Positions 44,801 through 57,010 are shown, counted from the first letter of the stretch. The stretch: 64,000 bases of DNA from Brachypodium distachyon (GCF_000005505.3 NC_016135.3:24398613-24462612), one strand, 5' to 3'. Numbers and translations are program-made. Notes: generated from the letters alone by a model not told the origin.

Positions 44801-46765
44801 TTCAGATCCAGACCATGCAAGTTGAAACAACCGAGAAGGGGGAAGCGCTTACAACCAAGATGCAGGAGCATGCAAAATTAGTCCACGAAAAAGATGAGTT
44901 GGAGCAACAGTTGCTGGAAATTAGAAAGGAACTGGAAGGTGCTTACCATACAATAGCAAGTCAGGTAATTGGTGCTGTAAATAGTTTGACAAAATAACAC
45001 AACTTTCTTATTGTCAGGCCTTTTTTCTAAGTGCAGAAGGGGTTGCTGGATCTATCATTTTTCTAGATTTTTATAGATCAAGTTTGTGTGCCTTGACAAT
45101 ACTCGCTGCTAGATCTGTGCACATATCTATTTTAGTTACTGATCAACTGTAAATTGCTTCCAAATGGTCACGTGGGTGGTTCATGGAGAACTTAGATTAT
45201 TCACACAAAAATATTCATTACCCGGTTTAACTGGTACCATCTAAAAATGATGACTATGTGATCAACAGTCTTGACATGTAGTGAAGTTGTTGACTCAAGA
45301 GCATCCAATATTTTCGAAATTTCTTTACAATTGTATCACTGTCTGAATTAATTTTAACATTTCAAAATCTTTGTTTTGGCAGGAAGAGCAAACTTCAGTG
45401 AGGGAGATAAAATGGGATGCGTATAGGAAGTATTCAGCGGATCAGTTAGAAGCTGAACAGCAACATGCTGCAGAACTGGAAGTACAAGTATCAGCTCTTA
45501 AACAACAACTGCAAGAAGCTGATATTCACTACAAGAACAAGGTCAGATTTTATCTGAGTATCCATCTTATGCTACAATGCTAGTTCACCTGTTTTTAGTC
45601 TTCAAATTCTTAAATGTGAAAGTCTGTCTTGTTCAGAGGCAATCCAGCTTATTCCTTGATTGTCTCTTGTTGGAATGCAAGCATTATTACCAAAGGCTTG
45701 CATCATGATGGTATCCAAGGGGACAATGGATAGAAAACCACGTATATTTTTTTGCTGCTTCTTATTTCTGTTTTTGGTTTCTGTTAGTTATGTTTGAGCT
45801 TTTGTTTTGGGTTGTTTTACTGTACTCTTGTGCCGTCTTGGCATCTTCTTATACAAAATGACACACATTTGGGTGTGTGTTCGAGAAAAAGATATTAAGC
45901 TATATGATCTTTAGGGAAACAAATCGCAACTGTTACACAGCAATTACAATTGGCCAAAACACAACACAAGCAGAAGGTAAAGTCCCTTGTTGTAGCTAAT
46001 AGGACCTTAATAAAGAGGAAAACATAATCACCACTTATGATTATAGAACATGTTTAAATAACCACAAAGTCTTCTCAATTGTCTGGCGCTTGTACTACAG
46101 ATTCTTTCTGATAAAAAAAGCTGATCTATTCAACCATGCCCCCATACTGCCCACTGTTTTTACTGATAAAAGGCAGTTTGCTTTTGCATCAGAAGTTTGC
46201 CTTTGCCATTAGAACTTGTTGTCCCCACTGCTGCGTTGGTACTTAATAAGTGTGTATACATTAGCAGTTGGACGAGCTTTTTTCTGACGTATTGAATTAT
46301 CCAAATTTTCAGGTAACAGAAGAGAGAGAGAAACTTGCTCTCGTCAATACAGAGCTCAACAAGTTGACGCAAAATTTGAGTAAGAGCGCTGAAATGGAGA
46401 TGAAGGTACAGGACCTTGAGCAGAAGTTGCAGGTAGCTTATTCCAAATCCGACGAACAGGCAAGCAGAAAAAATGACATGAAATCTCTCTAGTTACCCTG
46501 ATTAGTTGTTATTAGGTATTAACAACATCATCTCCTTTTGCAGGTAAAGGATACAGTGGTATCAACGAGATCCCGAGAATTCAGTCTGGACTCGTCCGCG
46601 CTGCAAAACAAACAACTCGGCAGTTCTCAGGCTCCTGACACAGCCTCTCCAAACCTGAAGCAGCAACAAATGCCAGAACCATCTGGTATCATGGCCTTCA
46701 AGTTCATCCTGGGAGTGGCCCTGCTGTCTGTGATCATCGGTGTATTCCTTGGAAAGAGATACTAG
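38871..46765 (+). CDS. Very long tail-anchored coiled-coil protein
   Basis: Exons: 38871-38942, 39880-44310, 44495-44719, 44806-44964, 45383-45541, 46313-46459, 46544-46765, about 1,804 residues. The product is almost entirely heptad coiled coil (Glu/Lys/Leu-rich) after a short acidic head. It ends in a C-terminal hydrophobic segment (FKFILGVALLSVIIGVFLG) followed by KRY, so it is probably tail-anchored in ER or another endomembrane with the rod in the cytosol. It resembles Arabidopsis proteins annotated as myosin-heavy-chain-like or early-endosome-antigen-like (At1g05320, At2g32240); no motor domain is present. The acceptor of exon 2 at 39880 keeps the frame with exon 1. Exon 6 ends either at a GT donor (46433) or at a GC donor (46460). 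I prefer the GC donor because the extra residues (VAYSKSDEQ) continue the coil. Function unknown. Confidence 0.85.
39509..39531. repeat. (CA)n microsatellite in intron 1
   Basis: About eleven CA units within the first coding intron of the coiled-coil gene. Confidence 0.8.
43060..44004 (+). repeat. Three 315-bp in-frame repeats (105 residues each)
   Basis: Units start at 43060, 43375 and 43690, exactly 315 bp apart. Each encodes a leading L(K/N).(E/D)..AK-type segment, then EKLAVHE-like, HLTE.H.RGLELQSA, E.RNAEIE..LREA..TI..KEAEV. 105 residues is 15 heptads, so the coiled-coil register is preserved. An older pair at 41041 and 42091 (LLSEALSHKEELEVNL / LLSDAQAHKEELELNL) is 1,050 bp apart, i.e. 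50 heptads. Confidence 0.85.
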
Positions 46766-47182
46766 TGCAGTTCCAGTTCTGTGAAGGTCACTTGGTGCCC
46801 CATGGAAAATCCCATTGTTAAAAGTTAAAACTGCTCATGTGAACCTAAACTACTCTAGCTGAACAAAACATAGTTTGTGAGATTTGGTGGATTGCATAGG
46901 AACGGATTGATGACTCTTAGGGAGAAGTCAGAAATCTGAAAGTTTTTATTTCCCGTCTTGGTGCAATTTCCCTTTATTTTATCTTTGGGCAGCTGGAGCT
47001 GGGAATTTGATTTTTGTTCATTCCTATCCTTTGCATGCAGAAGGCCATATGCATGCAATTGGTTTCGCTGTCAATGAGCTTGTGTTTACATCTCTCTGTA
47101 AAGAAAAGTCAGATATCACCATGGTTTTGAAATATGAAGCCTCTTCTAATTTGTTAATAGGAAGAGTGTGAGTTGTAATATA

Positions 47183-47296
47183 CTCTCTCCGTTCCATAAT
47201 TCTTGTCGAAATATTACATTTATCTAGACACCTTTTTAGGAATAGATACATTTATTTTTTGGCAAAGTTGAGACAAGAATTATGGAATGGAATGAG
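47183..47296. mobile_element. Stowaway-like MITE
   Basis: CTCTCTCCGTTCCATAATTC at the left is the inverted repeat of GAATTATGGAATGGAATGAG at the right, with TA on both sides (47181-47182, 47297-47298). Confidence 0.8.
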
Positions 47297-47961
47297 TACC
47301 GTGGCCTATTTCTACAAGATCAAAAGGTTTCAAGCGGCTGGCATTTGTTTCCTCTCTCGTAATATGATTGCCCAAATAAGTTTTTTCTTTTCACTGTAAA
47401 TCTCAAGCACGCTGATGTAATTCTACATTCTACCTTCTCTAGACTCTACTAGTAACTACTTTCCTTTGGAGGCACAGATGATACGAGTGAATGAATCTGG
47501 TCCATATTGTCATTTTGCAGGTGCAATGCATGGTGAAACTACAAAAGCACTCCCACAAGCGACAGTGATGTGTCACAACATGCTTCTACTTGACGGGCTC
47601 TCTTTGCTACATCAATCCAGCGATAGTTGGATAAACGACACCGTAAAGCTGGCGGTTTTGATAAGCAGGACGTGAGAGTGGCCCGTGGTCCCACATGTCA
47701 GTCAGACATGCAGTGACGTTTTTATTTTTGTTTTCTGATACTAGCCCAAACTAGAGCCTTCTTCCGTTAGTTTTGCAATGCTGACACGATGTAAGATGAT
47801 GGTTTCGGAGCACCTACTCCTGCTGTATGGAAAACTTCCTTTCTGGATGCCCGATTCTAGAAACACGAGAATGGAAAAAAGAGAACGTCCCGGTTTTTTT
47901 TTTTGCGAGGGATTTTCTTATAATCTCACAGGAAAACAATCTAGTGGATATATTCAGTCAC

Positions 47962-48060
47962 GAGAATTTTGTAGGAATCTGAGGGGAGAGAATATGAACG
48001 CAAAACACAGAAGAATTTTGTAGGAATCTGAGTAGGAGAATATGAATGCAAAACACACAG
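47962..48060. repeat. Two tandem copies of a ~49-bp unit
   Basis: The unit begins GAATTTTGTAGGAATCTGAG and ends AATATGAAYGCAAAACACAG. Copies at about 47962-48010 and 48011-48060 differ at a few positions. Confidence 0.75.
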
Positions 48061-48805
48061 AAAGGTTCACAGAATTTGTTTTATGGAAATAATTCCATTC
48101 GAAGATGCCCTTGGGAGTTGGTATCCACGGACTAATAATGAACCATCTGGAGGAGGGGAAAAACTGCGTGAAGAGAATCCTTCAGAGACTGTGGTCACAG
48201 CCATTAGTGACTCAGTAAAGTCCTCTAGTTTCTTGTCCTGATGGAGAACGGTACGGGAGAGACCACAATAATCATCGACCTGTGCTGCATTGGAATAGTC
48301 TCCTGTCTGAATTTCCAGCCTTTGCAATGTGTTACCCTGACATTTTGCAGGGACCAACGTGTGAGTGACTAGGAGGGCTGTGATGATGGACATAATTTAT
48401 AAATAAATTAGAAGCTACACTAATCACCACTCTTGTTGCTAATGGGCACTTATTCCGAAGTAAATTAAGGCATCCATCTAGTTTGGGTAGGACAGGGATT
48501 AGCCGAATTGCCGAAACATCTAAAAAGGACAAACGAAACTTTCAGTGCAACAAACTATGTGCAACTCGAGAGTAGTAGACCCACATGACTGGGAGGATAT
48601 TTCATTCACGATGCCCTTCATCACAAGATCCCCAAGTGAACCTTTTTTTGTGGAAAAAGGGAGAAAAAGGTGATAGATGGATAATAAAGGCAGAAGGAAT
48701 ATATGCCATTTTAAAGCCTACTACCTACGTCCATGCATGTGTGGTGAAGCCAGGTGCTGAGGTGCACCACCTATGGGAGAAGTGACAAATTTCACTTGGA
48801 TCGAC

Positions 48806-49235
48806 AAATGGCATGTACAGTACCATCATATCCAAAGTAATTTCTTTCCTGTCTCAATTTTGACTAAATTCGAATGCATCTATACACTAAGTTATGTCTA
48901 CATACATCCAAATTTTGACAAACTTGAGACATTTTTTTTTTGTCGGAGGAAGTAGAAAGTTTCCAACTTGCACTCACTGCCCTCCAAATGGCATGTACAG
49001 TACCATCATATCCAAAGTAATTCCTTTGCTGTCTCAATTTTGGCTAAATTTGAATGCATCTATACACTAAGGTCCTGTTTGGTTAGACTTAAAACTGTTT
49101 TTTGACTTTTGGCTTATAAGCCCAACCAAACAGGGCCTGAGTCATGTCTACGTACATCCAAATTTTGACAAATTTGAGACATCTTTTTTTTGTCGGAGGA
49201 AGTAGAAAGTTTACAACTTGCACTCACTACCCTCC
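48806..49235. repeat. 180-bp tandem duplication containing Stowaway-like MITEs
   Basis: Unit 1 (48806-48985) and unit 2 (48986-49235) both begin AAATGGCATGTACAGTACCA and end CACTCACTRCCCTCC. Each holds a Stowaway-like element related to 16873 (TGTCTCAATTTTG ... GACAAAYTTGAGACAT ... GTCGGAGGAAGTA). Unit 2 is 70 bp longer, exactly the size of the nested insert plus its 3-bp duplication. Confidence 0.85.
49071..49137. mobile_element. 67-bp Tourist-like MITE nested in a MITE
   Basis: Terminal inverted repeats GGTCCTGTTTGGTT / AACCAAACAGGGCC, flanked by TAA (49068-49070) and TGA (49138-49140), a mutated 3-bp PIF/Harbinger-type duplication. Unit 1 of the tandem duplication retains the empty site (CACTAAGTTATG). 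Confidence 0.8.
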
Positions 49236-49553
49236 AAAGACTGAATGAACCAAAAAAGACCAAAAAAAAAAGGAGGCGCCATACCTGATATCTGTACCTG
49301 CACATATTGGCATGGACCGAGGAGTGACATTGAAAACAATTTTCCTTATTATCTTTTAATTTAATTTGCGGTTGGAGGCAATGTTTATGTCTTCCCAACA
49401 CATTCCTAGCTTGGAGCAATAACTGAATCCTAAGGCAAATATGTGGTCTGTATGATTTGCCGGTTACTCGCAATCGCATCATTTGTCCTTCGTAATCGTA
49501 CCCCAGCCCCGAAGAAGAAGACTGAAAAAGGCAGGATTTTACTCTGCAAACTA

Positions 49554-49655
49554 CTCCCTCTGTTTCATACTTCTTGTCGAAATGTTACATGTATCTAAAT
49601 ATTTTTTTAAGATAGATACATCTATTTTTGATAAATTTGAGATAAAAATTATGCA
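49554..49655. mobile_element. Stowaway-like MITE, right end degenerate
   Basis: Left end CTCCCTCTGTTTCATACTTC after TA, then TTGTCGAAATGTTACATGTA. The right arm (GATACATCTATTTTTGATAA, then TTTGAGATAAAAATTATG) is a diverged complement. Confidence 0.6.
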
Positions 49656-50921
49656 TGTGCGTGGCCTTTCTGTCCTATCGCCCCGGCCGCTGCTGATATC
49701 GTCCAATTACCCCGGCCCGGCCCGGCTCCTTTTCTGGCTGGCATGCCCACATGCTTGAAAGGAGTAATAATATACGGCTGAATCGAACGGGCCACGCGGC
49801 CGGTGTCGCGGATCGAACGCCGACGGGACCAGCTGGCGAGAGAGCAGAGCAGAGAGGAAGAGAGAGGAAACGTGGCACTGTTGGGGGATGCCCCGGCTCC
49901 AGCGTGGCGCCAAGGCGATGGATGGATCACACAAAAGCCTGCAATCATGACCGGATTGAAGGAGACCAATGTGGTCAAACACCGGAGGGAGGAGGAGAGC
50001 TGCGGTGGCATGGAGTCCTAACAATTTAAAATCGGAGAGAACAGTACTGCTCCTAGTAGGACTGGGCAGGGTGGTCTCCCACCTAGTACGTGAACCGTAT
50101 CTCCCGGCCACCCTCGTCACTTTGCTCCCAGCAGTCGTCCACAGCGAGTGCTCAGTGCTCACAGGCCCAGCAGTGCAGTGGAGGGGTGTACGTCCCTCCA
50201 TTCATTGATGGACAAAACACTTCACTCCGGCTCCCCCTGTTGTACTGTAAAACTTGGGCTCCCTCGCTCTCAGCTCTCTGTCTGGTCTGGTCCCTCTCTC
50301 GTCCACACGCACACAATGGCAGCAGTGTACGGCACAGAGCGCTGCGCCAAAAGACAGAGCAGAATCCTTAGAAACAGCCGCTCTATGGCCCCACCTGCCA
50401 GTGGCTGGTCGTGGGGCGATCGATCTCGTGGAGGGGACGTGGCCTCAGCGCAGCCACGGGGCCGCGGCAGCGTCCGGGCGCTGTCTGCCTACAGGGAAGC
50501 TGTTTTTTTTTCTTTTTATCTCAGGCTCGCGCCGGGTCGGGGTTGCTAGCTGGATTTAAGCCTGTGTGTTTGCTAGGACCAATTTTGGGCGCGCGAGGCG
50601 AATCATGCCGGCTTTATTTCCTATCCGAGTGGTAGTAGTACAGACGTAGAGTGGAGTACAATACGAGCCAACTTGTTGCTTGGCACGCATGCAAAAAGGC
50701 AGGGGAGAGATCCCCGGGCTGTAGCACGCATGCAAAAGGTACCTTGACTGCTAGTTCTGTCTATCTTCTTTTGTTGCTGTGAAGAACCTTGGCCCCGGTA
50801 GTCATCAACTTGTGATGGTCTTATGGAGCGAAACTTGTCTTGAGATGGCACGAGCTTCTTGTTTTATCTTTTTCCATGGTTATGAACTTATGATGTTCCG
50901 GGCTAGAGAAAATCCAAAATA

Positions 50922-51033
50922 CTTTCTCCGTCCCATATTAAGTGATTTCTGTTACATGTATCTAGACACTTTTTAGACATAGATACATTCATATTTGAGT
51001 AAATTCGACTCACTTAACATGGGACGGAGGGAG
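50922..51033. mobile_element. Stowaway-like MITE
   Basis: CTTTCTCCGTCCCATATTAA at the left and TTAACATGGGACGGAGGGAG at the right are inverted, with TA at 50920-50921 and 51034-51035. Confidence 0.85.
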
Positions 51034-52417
51034 TAGGAAATAGGAGCGGTTGAATCGAAGAGAGAAGCCCGCAACCTAGGGTTTCGTTGGAGAAAATCTT
51101 ACCATAGGATTGACCCTCGGTCAGGCCTCCGGTTCTGAGGAGTTGATTCAGCAAGTTCGCCGTTACAAGATGGAGAGAACAATGATGCCATAGATAAGCC
51201 ATGATGAAAAAACATGGCTATTTGTGGTTCACATAATTGCGAGGTGTGCCGAACTTACTTGAAAGTAAGGATATCCATAGAGAAGCGAAAAGCATATTGA
51301 TTGTGTTCCCAAAACTATAATGGGGCCACCAAAATGAGCTACAGATCTAAATAACAAACATGTTGCTTAATTGTATAACTACCAAAGCTAACGTTTAGAT
51401 AGCATATGTCATGTATTTATAATCATTGGTTGTAGTTGAGTTTGCCGGTAGAATATATCGTAGCAAAGGGGTCAACCGAGGCTAGCCCACTTTCCAGAAG
51501 CATAAAGGGAGTACCTCGTTAAGGGTTAAGTTGGTTCTTTTCTTGTCGTTAGGTTTATACACAAGAAACACCAACCATCTTAAGATGGTATTCAAACTTC
51601 TTCTTGATTTCGAGCATCCACAACTTGTTTTTTTCTTGCCATGTAAGAGGAGAGAAGTATTATCGATTTGTCTAAAATTGTTTGGAATATTTGAAAACCT
51701 GAGTCAACTAAATTTGCAAACTACTACCATTAAATTCACAGTTTAAGCAAAACACTAGTGCGAATTTTTGGTTCGTAAATTGCACGTGGAGTGAGATTGT
51801 CGACGACGATTGATTTTTATCCAAAAGTGGCTACGTAGTCCTACACTCCTACTATCCCATGAAACTAAGGAAAACATTGAGCAATACAATTGACCTCAAA
51901 CCCTAACCCCTACGCCCAATGTGATTTGAGGGGCCATAGGGGGTCACATTGCCCCAACCGTTACATCCGACGATCAGGGCCGTCTATTCAGCGAACGACA
52001 TGGACGACTATGCGGCCATAGAGCTTCGACCCAACAACACACGAGTCGGCACATCACACGGGCACCAAAGTGTAGTTGTCGTTCATCTCCAGTCTATGGC
52101 CACCACGCCATGCTAACCACCACCTAGCTGCTACTTGATGAGCTTCTCCCTTGATTCCCGACACCTTCCTCACTTTCTCTCTCCTTATCTAGTCTCTTCC
52201 TATGGTCTTCGGGGTAAAGGCAGTGCAGGCTGTGACCGTAAATCTATCATTTTCCGCCGTCGGTCTTCCTAAATATTATTCATATTTCGAACAGTTTTGA
52301 TTGATTAATATATTTTGAACAATTTTATTCAAATCAATATATTGGAAACGACTATAATGTGAATAAAAAATTTCATTTTATTTTGGCTATTCTATCATAG
52401 AAACATATGTGACATAT

Positions 52418-52505
52418 TCCTCCGTCCAACAAAAGATGTTTCAAGTTTGTTAACATTTGAATGTATCTAGACATGACTTAGTATAGTATATAGATGCATA
52501 AAAAA
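52418..52505. mobile_element. Truncated Stowaway-like MITE
   Basis: Left end ATTCCTCCGTCCAACAAAAG then GATGTTTCAAGTTTG. The expected right end is missing; the sequence runs into an A tract and the duplicated segment described at 52506. Confidence 0.5.
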
Positions 52506-52659
52506 ATTCTATAAGCGACTAAATATCAACAAAATATATTATATAAAAATGACAACACTAACAAGCGTCATAAAAAAAAGTGCAATTATATAAATTCAGC
52601 TATGTCAACAAAATATCATGGAGCATCAAAATCTGTCTCCTCTGATTCTATAAGCGACT
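52506..52659. repeat. 124-bp segment flanked by 15-bp direct repeats
   Basis: ATTCTATAAGCGACT is exact at 52506-52520 and 52645-52659. The segment between has no A-tail or inverted termini. It also contains a near-repeat TCAACAAAATAT at both ends. Confidence 0.5.
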
Positions 52660-52699
52660 CTTTTTCTTTCTCCCCACTGGTCTTCCCAAATTCTCACTG

Positions 52700-52765
52700 T
52701 CAACTTGTTTTCTTTTCTTTCGGATAGGCAAAAGTTTTTGTCAATATTAATGGAGAAGGAAGTCC
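52700..52765 (-). mobile_element. Possible LINE 3' fragment
   Basis: On the minus strand, CCATTAATATTGACAAAAAC then TTTTGCCTATCCG runs into an A-rich tail, like grass LINE 3' ends. No target duplication found. Confidence 0.3.
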
Positions 52766-53741
52766 ATATTTAGAGCGGGCGACCGCCCCGAGAGAGCATC
52801 TCCTCCAGATTTCTCTTTTCAGCGCCCACGCCAACCTCAGCCGTCGCCTCCGCCCGCGAGCTCACTCCCTCCCACCTCCCCCACACCGACCGCCACCTGC
52901 CTTCGCCTCTCCCGGCGGTCAAGCGCGCTGTCTGTCCCCGCCGCCGCGCGCCGCCTGCCTCAACGGGGACGGGGGGCAGCGGCCGGGGAGGTCCTGCTGC
53001 TCCTCGGCGGCGAGGCCGTGAACCACCACGGCCGCCGGCCGGCCAGCCTCAAGCAAATAGATCGGGCGCCGCCCCCGTCCGGAGAGGAAGAGGAGAGCTC
53101 TGAGCACGGACAGCAACCTTCCCCGACGCCTCCCCCAACGTCCGGATCGAGCCCCATCCTCCACGGACGGCGCCTCCCCTTCCGGATCGAGCAGCTGGTC
53201 TTGGCGGCGGCGGGAGGCAAGCTGCAGAGGAGGGAGACGGGGAAGGGAAGAGGTATGTTGGCGGGAGGGAATGCTCCGTTTCGGGAGGGAGACGGAAACC
53301 GTTTCGGGCATCTCTTGCAGTTGCTTTTGCTCTTAGGGAACAATGAGCGGAGACTCCAGCCCCGGCTTTTGCAGATTCCTCTTATGATATTATCTGCTTG
53401 TTTCTATGGCAGATGCGCAATACGAATATACAATGAGTCATATTCTTCGTACAAAAGATTTGCGGGAAATGCCATCTTGCTCTGTTTCCGTGGTTCTCCT
53501 TGCAATCTTGCAGAAACTATTCCCCAGTAGTTTTTTATTCTCCTGTGTATATCTTGCATGTAGCTAGCCTCACACATTGCTTATTTTGACCATAGATTTC
53601 CCCGTCGTCTATGACATGCAAACAACACATTTTCGAGATTTCTGTTTTCTCAGTTTCCCCTGCCATTTTTACCTCTTGTTTGCTCTCATTTTTAGGGCCG
53701 TAGCTTCTCCTATCCATTACATCTGCCAACTGTTCAGCACA

Positions 53742-56700
53742 ATGAAGCCCTCAGATGACAGGATGCAACTCTTAGGTTTGACGCAATCGGAGGAGTCATC
53801 GCTTGACGTGGAGGGGTACTGCTATCATAATGAGACCTTTCCTTGTTCTCCGTCGATGCAACCGATTGCTTCTGGGTGTGTACACACAGAGAACAGCGCG
53901 GCGTATTTCTTATGGCCGACATCAAACCTACAGCATTGTGCGGCAGAGGGACGAGCAAACTACTTTGGGAACCTTCAGAAAGGACTACTGCCAGTGCTCC
54001 CTGGCAAGTTGCCCAAGGGCCAGCAAGCAAATAGCTTGCTTGACTTGATGACCGTAAGAGCTTTCCATAGCAAGATATTGCGGCGTTTCAGCCTTGGGAC
54101 AGCAGTGGGCTTCCGCATAAAAAAAGGTGTTCTGACAGATATCCCTGCGATTATTGTCTTCGTTGCCAGGAAGGTTCACAAAAAGTGGCTTAATCCAAAC
54201 CAATGCCTTCCTGCTATTCTTGCGGTAGGAAAACCTTATTTCTTTTCTGTACTAGGTTATTGGACAGGCTTGTGTTCATACTTGAAATTGGGTTTTTTCA
54301 TGTACTAAATATCTCTCACTTAGTTGGGTCATTACAGGGTCCTGGAGGTGTTTGGTGTGATGTTGATGTTGTAGAATTTTCATACTACGGTGCACCGGCT
54401 CAAACACCTAAAGAACAAATGTTTAGTGAGCTTGTTAATAAGCTGTGTGGCAGTGATGAATATATAGGTTCAGGCTCTCAGGTACGTAAATCTCTATGCA
54501 CTTTTATTCGTATTGGTTTGATTTCCCTAAATGTCATGTTATCTAAGCAGATAATGCTACCGTGTGTATGCATTGAATTGGACAAAAACATGTACTACCA
54601 ACTGTTTGTCTTGCAAGCGGACCGTTCAATTATTTTTTTGAATTTACTAGTGCGAACGAATAAAATAGCATGTCACCTTAAGGCGTTGCACCAAGAACTG
54701 GTAGTTACTTTCTCAGTTTGCGTTGTATGTATGATGCAAGGTGATGCAGCTATTTTCAGTGCTTCACCTCATTCAACTGGGTGTTACTTAAGTTAAATTC
54801 CCTGTTCGATGATCAGCAATGAGAAGTCCCCCTCCTCCTGGCAAAATAGTGTCCGGGCATCATGTCATAATGTTAGTTGTTGCGTACTTGCATATGCAGC
54901 CTAACAATTTGGGACCCCATTCAAATCCTAGCCGTCAGAACCGTCACTAACACATGTGCTATTTTGCACGCCATGCTTTTTTTGCCAAATATAACTCAAC
55001 TATGTACTCTAGAAATTATAGCAGCATATAGTGAACTGGATGATCTGAGAGGGCGTGCTTCTGAAAGTTCCTCCTCACAGTTTTCCATGCGCTATTTCAG
55101 GTTGCAAGCCAGGATACATTTGGAACTCTAGGTGCAATTGTGAAACGGCGCACCAACAACAGGCAGGTTGGTTTCCTCACCAACCGGCATGTTGCAGTTG
55201 ACTTGGACTATCCTAACCAGAAGATGTTTCACCCATTGCCACCCAATCTTGGGCCTGGTGTTTATCTTGGAGCTGTCGAAAGGGCAACATCTTTCATCAC
55301 AGATGATGTTTGGTATGGAATTTATGCTGGAACAAACCCAGGTAGAGCAGTTACAAAATATTTGGTCGATTTAGGATTTTATGTTACTATATTCGCAGCA
55401 TTTAACTGCAAAATATATGTTCGTGGAGACATGCCTAGTTCATGTTTCGTTTATTTTAAGAAGTGTCTTAAACATATATATTGATGTGTTGCACATTGCA
55501 CAAATACTGAAATAAATGTGCACACACATATATGAGGCAGTATTTGTCTTTCTGATTGTTCCAGTTTTTGCCAGTTAGATTGATACCAACCTGCACTTCA
55601 GACTACTTAGGAACAAAACTGTATCTGTTTATGTGACAAATAATATTTAGTGTGTGTTGTGTTTGTAAACTAATGCATGTCTCTTTTTATTTAGTGTTCT
55701 AACTGATACACATGCTGTTCTAATCCCCAAACATATATGCTACCCTGCTGTGGACGTGCAGAGACATTTGTACGAGCTGACGGGGCATTCATCCCATTTG
55801 CTGATGACTTTGACATTTCCACGGTCACAACTATAGTTAGGGAAGTTGGTGAGATTGGGGATGTTAAGGTTATAGATCTGCAGTGTCCTATCAATAGTCT
55901 CATAGGAAGGCAAGTTTGCAAAGTCGGCAGAAGCTCGGGTCACACAACTGGGACTGTGATGGCATATGCCCTTGAGTACAATGATGAGAAAGGCATATGC
56001 TTCTTCACGGACCTCCTCGTTGTTGGTGAGAACCGCCAAACATTTGATTTGGAAGGCGATAGCGGAAGCCTTATTCTCCTAACCAGTCAGGATGGGGAGA
56101 AGCCACTTCCTATAGGGATAATATGGGGTGGCACTGCAAACCGTGGGAGGATAAAGCTTACAAGTGACCATGGCCCTGAGAATTGGACTACCGGAGTTGA
56201 TCTTGGCCGCCTTCTTGATCGTCTGGAACTTGATCTTATCATAACCAACGAATCACTCAAAGGTCAGTACTTTTCCTTGATATTGCTGTCTTATCCAGAT
56301 ATTCTGAAAATACAGTTGCGTGCAAAATTATTATCAAATACCCTGGAACATACGTAATTATTGTATGAGGCAGTATAATGATATTGCATTTTAGTAGTTG
56401 CAATATTTTGTTACTTGTGCTTCATGGTACAAGACTGACATAAATTATCTACAATAAAGATGCTGTGCAGCAGCACAGGAACGCTTTGGTGGCTGCAGTC
56501 ATCTCTGCTGTTGGGGAGTCTTCCACGGTGGCTGCAACTGCTCCAGAAGAGAAGGCCGAAGAGGTCTTCGAGCCTTTGGGGATCAAAATTCAGCAGCTGC
56601 CTCGTCATGACGTGACAATCTCTGCAACTGAAGGGGAGGACACCGCCAACACATCGGCCGACGTAGAAGAGCATCAGTTCATCTCAAACTTCGGCAGTAT

Positions 56701-57010
56701 GTCTCCAGCACGTCGCGACCAAGACACTCCAAGGAACATCGGCAATTTGAACAACCCATCAGAAGAAGAGCTCACCATGTCGCTGCACGTAGGCGACAGG
56801 GAGCCCAAGCGGCTTCGTTCAGATGCAGAATCAAACCTCGACCTCGAGAAACGCCCTCGTCTGGACCCAGAATCGAGCCTAGACCTGGAGAAGGGGCCTC
56901 GCTCTGACCCGGAAGCAAGCCTAGACCTCGAAAAGCGCCCTCCTCCGGACAGAGAACCAAGCCTAGACCTGGAGAAGCAGCCTCGTTCAGACCCAGAAGC
57001 GAGAGTCTAG
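53742..57010 (+). CDS. NAL1: NARROW LEAF 1 orthologue, trypsin-like serine protease
   Basis: Exons: 53742-54224, 54338-54481, 55101-55341, 55762-56262, 56460-57010 (639 aa). NAL1 is a plant-specific protein with a trypsin-like peptidase fold that controls leaf width, vein number and panicle traits. I recognise it from stretches such as ENSAAYFLWPTSNLQHCA, RRFSLGTAVGFRI and GPGVYLGAVERATSFITD. The likely catalytic triad is His239 (TNRHVAVD), Asp296 (RADGAF) and Ser390 (EGDSGS). Numbering is +5 relative to rice because the N-terminus has an insertion. The C-terminus carries 14-residue tandem repeats (RSDPEASLDLEKRP type) from about 56818, broken by a frameshift so that this frame stops at 57010, while the repeats continue to a TGA at 57064. 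The upstream GC-rich sequence (about 52800-53252, donor at 53253) is a plausible leader exon. Context matches rice chromosome 4. Confidence 0.92.

Larger units (their letters stand above)
46766..52740. other. MITE-rich gene-free spacer
   Basis: Six kilobases without a recognisable gene. The first 350 bases are probably the 3' UTR of the coiled-coil gene. The rest contains at least six MITEs (listed) and a moderately GC-rich stretch at 49660-50560 whose open frames show no domain. Confidence 0.5.

Noticed and set aside
49649..50559. Cluster of overlapping frames in a GC-rich stretch
   Set aside because: Frames overlap on both strands without a domain or splice-consistent partner, so no gene was called.
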